Below the pieces are notes generated by a model, which worked only from the letters and a program-made list of their open reading frames with translations, was not told the origin of the DNA and ran no database searches. Positions 16,301 to 24,018 of a DNA stretch of 27,588 bases are shown one piece after another. The position numbers and the translations under genes were made by a program. This DNA is from a virus. The DNA lies in the IMG/VR virus record IMGVR_UViG_3300045440_000108, positions 1 to 27,588 of that record, one strand, 5' to 3'. Positions within the stretch are counted from its first letter, which is position 1. Each line of letters starts with the position of its first letter.

Positions 16301-16608
16301 CGGCCGGCGGCGTGGTTACCCGGCCTACCATGTTCCAGCACGCTGGCGGCCTTGGCGTGATGGGAGAGGCCGGTCCTGAAGCCGTGATGCCGCTTCGGCG
16401 CATGGGCAACGGTCGCCTGGGCGTTGAGGCCGGTGGCAGCGGCGGCACGCAGAACGTCACGGTAAACGTCAACGTCGAGAGCGGCACCAGCAGCACCAGC
16501 GGCGATGCCGGCAAGGCCGCTGAACTCGGCAAGATGGTAGCGATGGTTGTTCGCACGGAACTGATTCAGCAGAAGCGTCCTGGCGGCCTTCTCGCAAGTG
16601 GTGGTTAA
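13372..16608 (+). CDS. Tail tape measure protein (H-like)
   Basis: 1078 residues; sets tail length and enters the cell envelope during DNA ejection. Residues ~60-250 form the tape-measure N-terminal domain (NMIAEFARATIQLDAFQKQL, TSSLKLSGQSAAEANKTFEA, MMEELGGQLGDQLAGFMQQT). Hydrophobic stretches at ~279-295 and ~398-423 (GGPFGIALAAISVGLYLFA) could insert in membranes. A long coiled-coil and Ala-rich middle follows, and a C-terminal lambda-family domain (~880-1078) with ALVNFVMTGKLSFKDLASSI and the Gly-rich GGVVTRPTMFQHAGG...GEAGPEAVMPL. At about 0.15 nm per residue the tail would be near 160 nm. The centre is AT-rich (35% GC at 14641-14700) against 67% near the end (16321-16380). The ribosome site is GAGGA, 4 bases before ATG. 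Confidence 0.96.
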   Translation: MALELFNVKAILQGSVVGTESFDRFGTKLNSIGKTADNVNKQMSGLQSTIKGLAGALGAVQLSNMIAEFARATIQLDAFQKQLSIGFGAASQLELNQLRNTLRELGISQDEALGSAVRFTSSLKLSGQSAAEANKTFEAASKLILSNKLSADGANRVYYAMSQTASKGKLMMEELGGQLGDQLAGFMQQTADAMGISTAELIKNMQAGKVSATDFFKALQKIGDNIDPSKLESAAQSLGKLKNSWFDFKVSILNSKDIKDALDAATSAIKAMAENAETLTTIFVVGVSVAIGKATSAFIANTMASLANAAANRVVLASALAAAQAKYAEAASAQAAAAAMFIEVEAIAGVVTAERVMAAQMAATAAATQVATAELAVHSAAARAAGVGMAAFGRAGMGVVSFLGGPFGIALAAISVGLYLFASRTSDAENASNSFANAQSDLGKVIDLTTGKINSQNESLIRQARLSAAKAAKENVAAFNSSANTVSNSIMMRANSLNPASEGRDRMLTQNYKAINDIVAKFNDSVRAGAPKTAEFERALTSLAAKSPEVKKALGDINEMMLELETTSINRNKSILAQRLLTGQATEADKALARSYGLLFEEQSKVNAADEDAADALKKKIQGVLESLILQRQVISLSEKEGFVLEKLNSAGLVSFDANNKMVVAQGANTQAIRRQAAALYSETEAQKAANKAKEDAKALAKNAQENVDSLTSKGAQIQFQIDHFQQYGEKVASAQEALVLFETTQGKYKDASSAIKATMLAEAKAVDELAAKYDALVAAKRLDGAVQGFKENAANKITDLKQRAIGIMGGDKYATMRSDFSQELDKQIDRFQREQRAAGVSEVEISRRVVEMNQAKTEAMAEYNEQIQVIQQLEGDFMVGAKAGLQDYSNQVQDVASAMRKAFVNAFQATEDALVNFVMTGKLSFKDLASSIIADLVRIAIQQAIMAPLVAWFKGLGMFAANGAAFNTGGTVTAYAAGGVVTRPTMFQHAGGLGVMGEAGPEAVMPLRRMGNGRLGVEAGGSGGTQNVTVNVNVESGTSSTSGDAGKAAELGKMVAMVVRTELIQQKRPGGLLASGG

Positions 16609-16944
16609 ATGGCTACGTTCACATACACACCAGACTACGGCGCGGCGTATGAAGTGAAGCCCAAGATCAGGGTTTCAAAGTTTGGCGACGGTTACGAGCA
16701 GCGCCAGGCGGCCGGCCTGAACACGATGCCAAAGACCTGGGATCTGAAGTTCTCGCTCCGCGTCGATACCGAGGCGAACGCCATCATCACGTTCCTGGAG
16801 AACCAGGCCGCGGTGAGCAGTTTCGACTGGACCGACATCAATGGCTATTCCGGCAAGTACGTTTGCAGATCCTGGAATCGCGTCAAAGAGCGCTACAATC
16901 TAAACACCATTACTTGCAAGTTTGAACAGGTCTACGAGCCGTGA
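16609..16944 (+). CDS. Minor tail protein M-like
   Basis: 111 residues, lambda gpM 109. It starts MATFTYTPDYGAAYEVKPKI, includes VSKFGDGYEQRQAAGLNT and KTWDLKFSLR, and ends with a Cys/Phe strand and VYEP, all family features; FGDGYEQR and the W-L-F strand are the clearest. It is one of the tip proteins that joins the distal tail tube to L and the J hub. The ATG follows the tape measure TAA with no gap, and the stop overlaps the L start by 4 bases. Order H-M-L-K-I-J is fully as in lambda. Confidence 0.93.
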   Translation: MATFTYTPDYGAAYEVKPKIRVSKFGDGYEQRQAAGLNTMPKTWDLKFSLRVDTEANAIITFLENQAAVSSFDWTDINGYSGKYVCRSWNRVKERYNLNTITCKFEQVYEP

Positions 16945-18158
16945 CGCCAAACGCCGCCATTTCCAGCGAGATCCAGAAACTCTCGCCATCGGCCATCATC
17001 GAGATGTTTGAACTCGATGCCACGCTCATTGGCGGTTCGATATACAGGTTCCATGCCGGCAAGAACGGGATAATCACTGACCTGGTTTGGAACGGTCAGA
17101 CCTATAGCGCATTCCCGATCGAGGCCAGTGGGTTTGAATGGAGCGGCAAGGGCCAACTCCCGCGGCCGCGCATCACCATTGCAAACGTCCTGGGGACTCT
17201 CAGTTCAATGGTCCTGGCCTACGAGGATCTGGCCGGCTGCAAGGTCACCAGGATTCGCACCCTGGCCAAGTACCTGGATGCGGTCAACTTCCCGGCGCAA
17301 AGAAACTTTCTGAGATACTCAGAAAACATCTCCAGTTGGACTGCCAATCCGACATTGGCAATTTCTGAAAATGCCATTTTGTCTCCAATTGGAACGATGA
17401 CTGCCGACACCACTGCGTCTTTGGGAGGGACGCGGTACATTGGGTCTTCAGTTGTCGTTAATTCTCAATGCACTCATTCAATTTACGTCCGTCCGGCAGA
17501 CGCCAATAAAACGATTCAGGTTTATGCTGATGGAGTATTTGGCGCTGCGGGAGCATTTGCATCTGCAACTTCTTCTTTTAACCCGGCAACTCTTTCGCCA
17601 ATTGGTGGCGCCGGATTTGATTCTCGGGGAATCACAAAAGCAGAAAATGGATGGTACAGGGCGTGGGTTACTTTCACGCCGATTACGGCCTCCGCAATCA
17701 ACTGCCATGTATATCCTGCTACAGCCGATGTGACTGGTTGGTGGGGCGCGCAACTTGATATTGGTGCGATGACTGATTACCAGCCTGTTACTGGCGCCAC
17801 GTTCAGCCGCAATGCCACTGCGGATCCAACGGCCGAGTTCGCCAGGGACATCTATTACATCGACCGTAAGGGTGCCGAGAACAAAGACACGGTCGAATTT
17901 GAATTGGCGGCCGCGCTGGACCTTGCTGGCATCGCCCTGCCGCGCCGGCAAATCGTTCAGAACTACTGCCCATGGACCTACCGCGGCAGCGAGTGCGGCT
18001 ACACCGGCACCACCTATTTCGACACCAACGACAACTCTGTGGCAACGGCCGGCCTGGATGTCTGCGGCAAGCGGCTCACGTCCTGCCGAGCCAGGTTCGG
18101 TCAATACGCGGAACTGCCCTACGGTGGATTCCCGGCCGCAGGACTGTTGAAGGTATGA
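16941..18158 (+). CDS. Minor tail protein L-like with inserted domain
   Basis: 405 residues, against 232 in lambda gpL. Residues 1-~118 and ~291-405 give a complete gpL: IIEMFELDATLIGGSIYRFH and LPRPRITIANVLGTLSSMV early, then PRRQIVQNYCPWTYRGSECG, and QYAELPYGGFPAAG near the end. Cys343, Cys352, Cys375 and Cys382 match the four cysteines that hold an iron-sulphur cluster in lambda gpL. Between them, ~120-290 is an extra all-beta segment beginning NFLRYSENISSWTANPT and ending VTGATFSRNAT, resembling carbohydrate-binding-like modules attached to many phage tail proteins. The insert has lower GC (42% at 17341-17400) than flanks (62% at 17161-17220, 65% at 17941-18000). It starts at GTG 16941 overlapping the M stop. 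Confidence 0.92.
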   Translation: MTPNAAISSEIQKLSPSAIIEMFELDATLIGGSIYRFHAGKNGIITDLVWNGQTYSAFPIEASGFEWSGKGQLPRPRITIANVLGTLSSMVLAYEDLAGCKVTRIRTLAKYLDAVNFPAQRNFLRYSENISSWTANPTLAISENAILSPIGTMTADTTASLGGTRYIGSSVVVNSQCTHSIYVRPADANKTIQVYADGVFGAAGAFASATSSFNPATLSPIGGAGFDSRGITKAENGWYRAWVTFTPITASAINCHVYPATADVTGWWGAQLDIGAMTDYQPVTGATFSRNATADPTAEFARDIYYIDRKGAENKDTVEFELAAALDLAGIALPRRQIVQNYCPWTYRGSECGYTGTTYFDTNDNSVATAGLDVCGKRLTSCRARFGQYAELPYGGFPAAGLLKV

Positions 18159-18880
18159 ACGAGGACACCCGATCCGCGGCCCTGGCACACGCCAGGGCAG
18201 AGTTTCCGCGCGAGGCGTGCGGCCTGGTCATCATCTTCAAGGGCCGGGAGCGGTTCTGGCCGTGCGCCAATCTCAGCACGGTTGGCGGCGACCAGTTCAT
18301 TATGTGTCCAGAAGACTATGGGAAGGCCGAGGAGGCCGGTGAAGTGGTCGGGGTGTTCCACTCCCACGTCAACCTGCCACCGACCCCCTCAGAGGCTGAC
18401 AGGGTGTCCTGTGAGGCCACGAACGTCCCCTGGTACATTGTGGGCATCCCAACCGAGACATGGGCGCAGATCGAGCCGTGCGGCTACGAGGCGCCATTGG
18501 TCGGCCGTGTCCACTGCTGGAACGCCCTGGACTGCTGGACCCTGGTCCATGACTGGTACCGCCGGGAGCGCGGGATCATTCTGATGAACGTCCCCAGGTA
18601 CCGAGAATACTGGAAGGACGGGAAGGACATACTGGGTGGAAATGCTGAAGCGGCGGGATTTGTTGATGTACCCGAAGGTAATCCGCTAGAAATCGGTGAT
18701 GTTATTCTCTTTCAAACCGGCGACAGTATGGTCGCGAACCACGTTGCGTTGTATATTGGGGACGATCAAATTCTGCACCACGCGGAAAATCGTTTGTCCA
18801 GTCGGGACGTTTACGGTGGCTGGTACAAAAAGCACACTGTGAGGGTGGTTCGTTATGCGGTTGATTCGGCTAAACGGTGA
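18155..18880 (+). CDS. Tail tip K-like protein: JAMM/MPN plus NlpC/P60
   Basis: 241 residues from ATG 18155, which overlaps the L stop; the open frame extends further left but only inside L. Residues ~1-110 are an MPN/JAMM metalloprotease fold with Glu20 and the complete motif His69-x-His71-x7-Ser79-x2-Asp82. Residues ~115-241 are an NlpC/P60 cysteine peptidase: Cys127 in NALDCWTLV and His196 in ANHVALYIGDDQILHH. Lambda gpK has the same two domains. It acts in tail-tip assembly, processing a partner or the cell wall; the exact substrate is not known. All catalytic residues are present. The end overlaps the I gene by 26 bases, an unusually long overlap for this region. Confidence 0.94.
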   Translation: MNEDTRSAALAHARAEFPREACGLVIIFKGRERFWPCANLSTVGGDQFIMCPEDYGKAEEAGEVVGVFHSHVNLPPTPSEADRVSCEATNVPWYIVGIPTETWAQIEPCGYEAPLVGRVHCWNALDCWTLVHDWYRRERGIILMNVPRYREYWKDGKDILGGNAEAAGFVDVPEGNPLEIGDVILFQTGDSMVANHVALYIGDDQILHHAENRLSSRDVYGGWYKKHTVRVVRYAVDSAKR

Positions 18881-19520
18881 ACTTGGGAAGCGATTTGGCA
18901 GAATCCATAAAATGGATGTCAAAACGCCGGCCGAGGCTATTCGTGCGCTGGCCGCAAATCATCCTGGATTTCAGCAGTTTCTGATCGAGTCCGGCGAACG
19001 TGGACTTGGGTATCGCTGTGTTGTCGATAAGGGAACCATCGGAGAGCAGGAACTTGCTTACCCGATGTCCAGGTCTTTCTCGATCACTCCTGTGGTCACT
19101 GGCGCCGGAAAGATTGGCCAGATCATTCTTGGCATCGTGCTGATCGTGGCTGCCTTCTACACATTTGGCGTTGCCGGAGGCTTTGGTTTGGTGGCTGAAG
19201 GCGCGACCATGGCTACGGCAACCATCGGTTTTCTTGGCCTCACTTACGCGAACGTGGCCTGGCTTGGCGTAGCCCTGGTCCTGGGCGGCGTGGCACAGAT
19301 GCTTGCTCCAACGCCAAAAGCAGCCAAGGCCGGCGAAAAGCAAGAGAACCAGTATTTCGACGGGCCGACCAACACCACGGCGCAGGGTGCTGCCGTCCCG
19401 GTTGGCTACGGCCGCATGATCGTCGGCAGCGCCGTCATCAGCGCTGCAATTACCGTTGAGGACAAGTCTCCATACCTCTTCCCATATGATTATCCGATCT
19501 TTGGGTACTCCATCCCATGA
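18855..19520 (+). CDS. Tail assembly protein I-like
   Basis: 221 residues (lambda gpI 223). It starts MRLIRLNGELGKRFGR, the usual ubiquitin-like N-terminal strand-turn-helix, with EAIRALAANHPGFQQFL. Two hydrophobic Gly/Ala-rich stretches (~85-118 and ~122-147, IILGIVLIVAAFYTFGVAGG and VAWLGVALVLGGVAQML) precede LAPTPKAA and the conserved closing NTTAQGAAVPVGYGRMIVGSAVIS. In lambda, I is needed for tail-tip assembly but is not found in mature virions. Its start lies 26 bases inside K and its stop overlaps J by 4 bases, so translation is coupled. Confidence 0.93.
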   Translation: MRLIRLNGELGKRFGRIHKMDVKTPAEAIRALAANHPGFQQFLIESGERGLGYRCVVDKGTIGEQELAYPMSRSFSITPVVTGAGKIGQIILGIVLIVAAFYTFGVAGGFGLVAEGATMATATIGFLGLTYANVAWLGVALVLGGVAQMLAPTPKAAKAGEKQENQYFDGPTNTTAQGAAVPVGYGRMIVGSAVISAAITVEDKSPYLFPYDYPIFGYSIP

Positions 19521-22500
19521 CCACCATGGTAATCGCTGGCGGCGGCGGCAAAAGCGGTGGCTCTGGCGGCGGCCTTACCGAGCAGTCCGACACACTGAAA
19601 TCGTCTTCATATGCACAGGTTCTTGACCTGATTGCAGAGGGAGAAATCGTCGGCCTGATTGATGGCATGAAGTCCATCTACCTCGATGACGTGCCGATTC
19701 AAAATGCGGATGGGTCGAGCAACTTTACTGGCGTTGAATACGCCGCGGTGAATGGAACTCAGACCCAGTCTGCAATTGCTGGGTACGACCAGGTACGCAA
19801 CGAAAGCGTTGTTGGAGTAGAAGCAAAGATCTCCAGCGGCCCAGTAGTCAGAAGCGTAACGAATACCAACGTCACGTCGGTAATCATTACGGTTCAGATG
19901 CCGGCGCTGAGTTACATGGACAGCACCGGGCAACTCGGCGGCACGTCCGTTCAATTTGCCATTGACGTTCAGTTGAACGGTGGTGGCTGGGTCGAGAAGA
20001 TCAACGAAACGATCACCGGCAAGGCGTCTGCCGGCTACGAGCGTCAGTACCGCATCAACCTTCCGGCCGGCGCCACTCGCGATGTCCGCGTTCGGCGCAT
20101 CACGGCAGATGCAACCAACAGCCAAACGAACAACAAGACCTACTTCAAGTCTTATACCGAAGTAATCGATGCAAAACTCCGGTATCCAAACTCGGCCATC
20201 GTTGCGCTGAAGATCGAGGCCAGTCAGTTCCGTGCCATTCCGCGGCGCGGGTACGATGTCAAACTGCTGAAGATCCGCATTCCATCGAATGCCACCGTTC
20301 GCGCGGATGGGTCGCTCACCTATACCGGAAACTGGGATGGAACCTACCAGATCGCCTGGTCATCCAATCCGGCGTGGTGTTTCTACGATCTGCTGACCAC
20401 CGATCGCTACGGCTGCGGAACATTCATCGATGCCACCCAGGTCGATAAGTGGGCGCTGTATACCATAGGCAGATACTGCGATGAGTTGGTAAGCAATGGG
20501 TTTGGCAGTACTGAACCGCGGTTCTCCTGCAACCTGTGGGTGAGCAACCGTCAGGAAGCCTACACTCTCCTGAGCAACTTCACCGCTATCTTCCGCGGCA
20601 TGGCCTTCTGGGGTACTGGGGCCGTAACGGCTGTGCAGGATGCGCCGGCAGATGCTGTCTACCTGTACACGAACGCCAACGTCATCAACGGCGACTTCTC
20701 GTACCAGGGCAGCAGCGCAAAGGCACGCCACACCGTGGCCCTGGTCACCTGGAACGACCCCGGCGATATGTACCGTCAGAAAGTCGAGTACGTTGAGGAC
20801 ACTGCCGGGATCGCCAGGTACGGCATCGTGGAGAGTCAGATTTTGGCATTTGGCTGCACCTCTCGCGGCCAGGCGCATCGTGTCGGCAAGTGGCTGCTCT
20901 ATACAGAGCGATATGAAACCGAGGTGGTCGGATTTAAAACCGGCGTTGAGGCTGCATTCTGCCGGCCCGGCGATATCATCAAGGTTGCTGACCAGTACCG
21001 AGCCGGAAATCGCCTTGGCGGCCGCGTCTCTTCTGCGACATCAACCACCCTGACTGCCGACAGCATTCAGACTGGCACCCTGTCCTCCGGCGGTACTCTT
21101 TCGGTAATCGGCGCGGATGGCATAGTCCAGACCAGGACCATTAATTCCGTCGCTGGAAACACCATCACGGTAACGGCCGCATTCTCGCCGGTTCCTGTGG
21201 TTCAGTCGGTCTGGCTGGCATCCTCCGCTTCGATCCAGGCGCAGACTTTCCGCGTTCTTTCTGTCGTTGAGAACGAGCAGCAGGAATACGAAATCACGGC
21301 CGTTGAGCATCGCGCTGACAAGTACGCTGCCATCGAGCAGGACATCACGCTGGCGCCAAGGAACTTCACCTCGCTTTCGCCGGTGCCGTCGATCGTTGCT
21401 TCGGTTTCAATGTCCGAGAGCCTCTACCGGTATCAGAGCGATGTGCGCGCCAAGGTAACCGTGACATGGCCGCCGGCGGCCAATGCAGCCCGTTACCGTG
21501 TCGAATGGCGCCTGGCTGACAACAACTTCACCACGGAAGAAACCAGCGCCACCGACTTTGAGATTATGAACACCACTGTCGGTAAGTACGAAGTGCGTGT
21601 GACGGCCATCGGAGTATTTGGAACGCCAGCAAGCGGGTACGCATCCACTACGCTGAACACGCTTGGCAAGACCGCGGCTCCTTCCGATGTAACCGGGTTC
21701 TCGGCCACTATCGACTCGATGATCGGCATCATTCTCTCTTGGACCAGCGTTGCGGATCTCGACGTTGATCAATACGAGATTCGACGCGGCGCCAGTTGGA
21801 CGGCTGCAACCGTTGTCACCAGGGTGAAGGCTAACACCTACAAGGTAGGTACCATTAGCGGCGCCAGTCAGACCTACTGGGTCAAGGCGATCGACACCAC
21901 TGGCAACTACTCCAACAACGCGGCATCGCTGACAACGTCCCTGACGGTTCCAACGGCCGTCACCATGACGGCCCAGGTGGTGGACAACAACGTACTGCTG
22001 TCCTGGGGCGCTGCAACATCAACGCTTGCCATCGACTATTACGAGATCCGCAGGGGCGCTTCCTGGGCGGCAGGAACGGTTGTCGGCCGGGTGTCGAACG
22101 CCACGTTCACCACACTGTTTGAAACCTCGTCGGGCGCGTACATCTACTGGATCGCCGGCGTGGACATTGGTGGCAACGTCGGCGCACAGACCAGCGTATC
22201 AGCCAGCGTAAATCAGCCCCCAGATTACGTTCTGCTGCTGAACGCAAACTCGACCTTCTCCGGAACCAAAACGAACGCCATCATGCAGGATGGCGTGCTG
22301 TATATGGGCGTGGACACCACCACGACCTACCAGGCTCACTTCACAAACAATGCCTGGACAACTCCGCAGGACCAGATCACTGCCGGCTACCCGTACTTCA
22401 TCGAGCCAACGGCCAACACCAGTTCATACGAAGAAGTAATCGATTACGGCAGCACCATTCCTGCTTCCAAGGTTTCCCTGGTATCGACCTACAGCATTGG

Positions 22501-22939
22501 GTTTGGATCGGCCACGGTCACTCCGACGATCAGTGTTTCCAACACGTCAAACACCGGGCCGTGGACCAACTACGCTAACGTAACGGAAGTTTACGCAACA
22601 ACCTTCCGGTACATTAAAATCAGGTATGACGTTGCCGGCGCGGCTGGCGATGACATCGTGCAATTCAATGCGATCGTAACGAAACTAGACGTTAAGCAGA
22701 AAGACGATTACGGCAGTGTCGCCTGTGCATCCACGGATGCCGGCGGCACAACGGTTACTTTCAACAAGCCGTTCAATGCCATCACGTCGATCAATTTGAC
22801 TCCGGCCGGTACCACAGCAAGATATTGCATCTACGATTTCACCAGCGTTCCAAACCCAACAACATTCAAAATACTGCTCTTCGATAGTTCCGGCGCGAGA
22901 ATGTCCGGCACCGTCTCCTGGGCTGCGAGAGGATTCTAG
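19517..22939 (+). CDS. Central tail tip / host specificity protein J-like
   Basis: 1140 residues, close to lambda gpJ (1132). After a Gly-rich start, TLKSSSYAQVLDLIAEGEIVGLIDGMKSIYLDDVP is the J N-terminal signature. Hub domains occupy ~50-610 (WFYDLLTTDRYGCG-like CFYDLLTTDRYGCGTFID; CRPGDIIKVADQY). Three fibronectin-III-like domains follow at ~620-715, ~718-808 and ~810-895; the last two share YEIRRGASW at Tyr753 and Tyr842, 89 residues apart. The C-terminal ~70 residues (STDAGGTTVTFNKPFNAITSI, LFDSSGARMSGTVSW) are a beta module seen at the ends of other phage tip proteins and would be the exposed, receptor-facing end. The trimer forms the tail tip and fixes host range. The ATG overlaps the I stop. 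Confidence 0.95.
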   Translation: MTTMVIAGGGGKSGGSGGGLTEQSDTLKSSSYAQVLDLIAEGEIVGLIDGMKSIYLDDVPIQNADGSSNFTGVEYAAVNGTQTQSAIAGYDQVRNESVVGVEAKISSGPVVRSVTNTNVTSVIITVQMPALSYMDSTGQLGGTSVQFAIDVQLNGGGWVEKINETITGKASAGYERQYRINLPAGATRDVRVRRITADATNSQTNNKTYFKSYTEVIDAKLRYPNSAIVALKIEASQFRAIPRRGYDVKLLKIRIPSNATVRADGSLTYTGNWDGTYQIAWSSNPAWCFYDLLTTDRYGCGTFIDATQVDKWALYTIGRYCDELVSNGFGSTEPRFSCNLWVSNRQEAYTLLSNFTAIFRGMAFWGTGAVTAVQDAPADAVYLYTNANVINGDFSYQGSSAKARHTVALVTWNDPGDMYRQKVEYVEDTAGIARYGIVESQILAFGCTSRGQAHRVGKWLLYTERYETEVVGFKTGVEAAFCRPGDIIKVADQYRAGNRLGGRVSSATSTTLTADSIQTGTLSSGGTLSVIGADGIVQTRTINSVAGNTITVTAAFSPVPVVQSVWLASSASIQAQTFRVLSVVENEQQEYEITAVEHRADKYAAIEQDITLAPRNFTSLSPVPSIVASVSMSESLYRYQSDVRAKVTVTWPPAANAARYRVEWRLADNNFTTEETSATDFEIMNTTVGKYEVRVTAIGVFGTPASGYASTTLNTLGKTAAPSDVTGFSATIDSMIGIILSWTSVADLDVDQYEIRRGASWTAATVVTRVKANTYKVGTISGASQTYWVKAIDTTGNYSNNAASLTTSLTVPTAVTMTAQVVDNNVLLSWGAATSTLAIDYYEIRRGASWAAGTVVGRVSNATFTTLFETSSGAYIYWIAGVDIGGNVGAQTSVSASVNQPPDYVLLLNANSTFSGTKTNAIMQDGVLYMGVDTTTTYQAHFTNNAWTTPQDQITAGYPYFIEPTANTSSYEEVIDYGSTIPASKVSLVSTYSIGFGSATVTPTISVSNTSNTGPWTNYANVTEVYATTFRYIKIRYDVAGAAGDDIVQFNAIVTKLDVKQKDDYGSVACASTDAGGTTVTFNKPFNAITSINLTPAGTTARYCIYDFTSVPNPTTFKILLFDSSGARMSGTVSWAARGF
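21671..22200 (+). repeat. Two tandem fibronectin-III-like units in J
   Basis: Two adjacent domains of about 89 residues share DxYEIRRGASWxAxTVVxRV, then YWxxxxDxxGN. The encoding DNA has diverged at silent sites (tacgagattcgacgc versus tacgagatccgcagg), so this is an old duplication or a domain arriving twice. Confidence 0.75.
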
Positions 22940-22941
22940 TC

Positions 22942-24018
22942 ATGGCAGATTGGTCGCTACCTACACTCACCTCGACCTATGCGAACTTCAGGCAGAACCT
23001 GGTGGATCGCGATGTCGAGGCGGCAACTCAGTTTTCCCTGACCACGCCGACCAACACGCCAACCGGCGCCATCAAGTGGGACACCACTTTGAACCGGTGG
23101 CAGAAGTGGTCCGGTACCGCTTGGGGCGAACTCGCCACCACCTACGCCCTCACCGGCCTCACTGTCACCAGTTTCAGCAACACTGGCAACACCACGCTGG
23201 GCGATAGCAGCGCAGACACCGTCACGGTCAACGCCAACACTATGGCGTTTCCAAACGGTGTTTCCATCAGCGGCAACGTCACCTATTCAGGTCTGATCAC
23301 TTTCACTGGCAACGTGACGTTTGGTGACGCCGCCGGCGACACCGTTACCCTGGTTGGCACCACCGTCAACCTGGCAACCGGAACCACCACGTTTGCGGTC
23401 GGCACCGCCAACTTCAGCGTTGGCCTCCAGGTCGCTGGGTCGGCCGTACTCAGCGCCGCCTCGACGGCGACACTGACCAACAAGACCTTCGACACGGCCG
23501 GCACCGGAAACGTGTTCAAGGTAAACGGAAACTCGCTGACGGCTACGGCCGGCACCGCCACTGTCACTGTCCCAAACAGCACCACCACCCTGGTTGGCCG
23601 CGACACCACCGATACGCTCACGAACAAGACCATCACGGCCGCGGCGTCGGGATCCAGCGTCAAGGACAGCGCCGGCACTGCCTTTGAAATCGGCTACATG
23701 GATCTGCCGCAGAATGCCCAGAGCGCGGCATACACCCTGGCACTGTCGGATCGTGGCAAGCACATCTCCATAACCACCGGTGGCGTGGTCATCCCGGCTA
23801 ACGGCAGCGTGTCGCCGCAGGTTCTCTTTCCGATCGGCACCACCATCGTGGTCTTCAACAACAGCGCTACGGCACAAAACATCTCGATCACTACCGACAC
23901 GCTGCGCCAGTCCGGCACTACGAACGTAGGAACGCGCAGCCTGGCTGGTTACGGCATGGCAACCCTGGTAAAAATTGGCACCACTGTCTGGGCCATCTCT
24001 GGTGCGGGTGTCAGTTAA
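22942..24018 (+). CDS. Tail fibre-like protein, 358 residues
   Basis: It follows J by two bases. Residues ~38-65 (PTGAIKWDTTLNRWQKWSGT) form a short Trp-rich motif common near the start of phage fibres. Residues ~75-170 hold beta repeats (TTLGDSSADTVTVNA, VTFGDAAGDTVTLVG), and ATLTNKTFDT at ~177 and DTLTNKTITA at ~224 are the two copies of a shaft motif widespread in phage fibres. The C-terminal ~108 residues (GYMDLPQNAQSAAYTLALSD...VLFPIGTTIVVFNN...WAISGAG) are a trimeric beta tip module found on many appendages. This should be a side or tip fibre protein that contacts the host. The stop shares a base with the next start (TAATG). Confidence 0.83.
   Translation: MADWSLPTLTSTYANFRQNLVDRDVEAATQFSLTTPTNTPTGAIKWDTTLNRWQKWSGTAWGELATTYALTGLTVTSFSNTGNTTLGDSSADTVTVNANTMAFPNGVSISGNVTYSGLITFTGNVTFGDAAGDTVTLVGTTVNLATGTTTFAVGTANFSVGLQVAGSAVLSAASTATLTNKTFDTAGTGNVFKVNGNSLTATAGTATVTVPNSTTTLVGRDTTDTLTNKTITAAASGSSVKDSAGTAFEIGYMDLPQNAQSAAYTLALSDRGKHISITTGGVVIPANGSVSPQVLFPIGTTIVVFNNSATAQNISITTDTLRQSGTTNVGTRSLAGYGMATLVKIGTTVWAISGAGVS

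Noticed and set aside
17972-18154. Upstream extension of the K-like gene
   Set aside because: Falls inside the essential end of the L-like gene, is Arg/His-rich, and lacks the K family start; ATG 18155 overlaps the L stop as expected.
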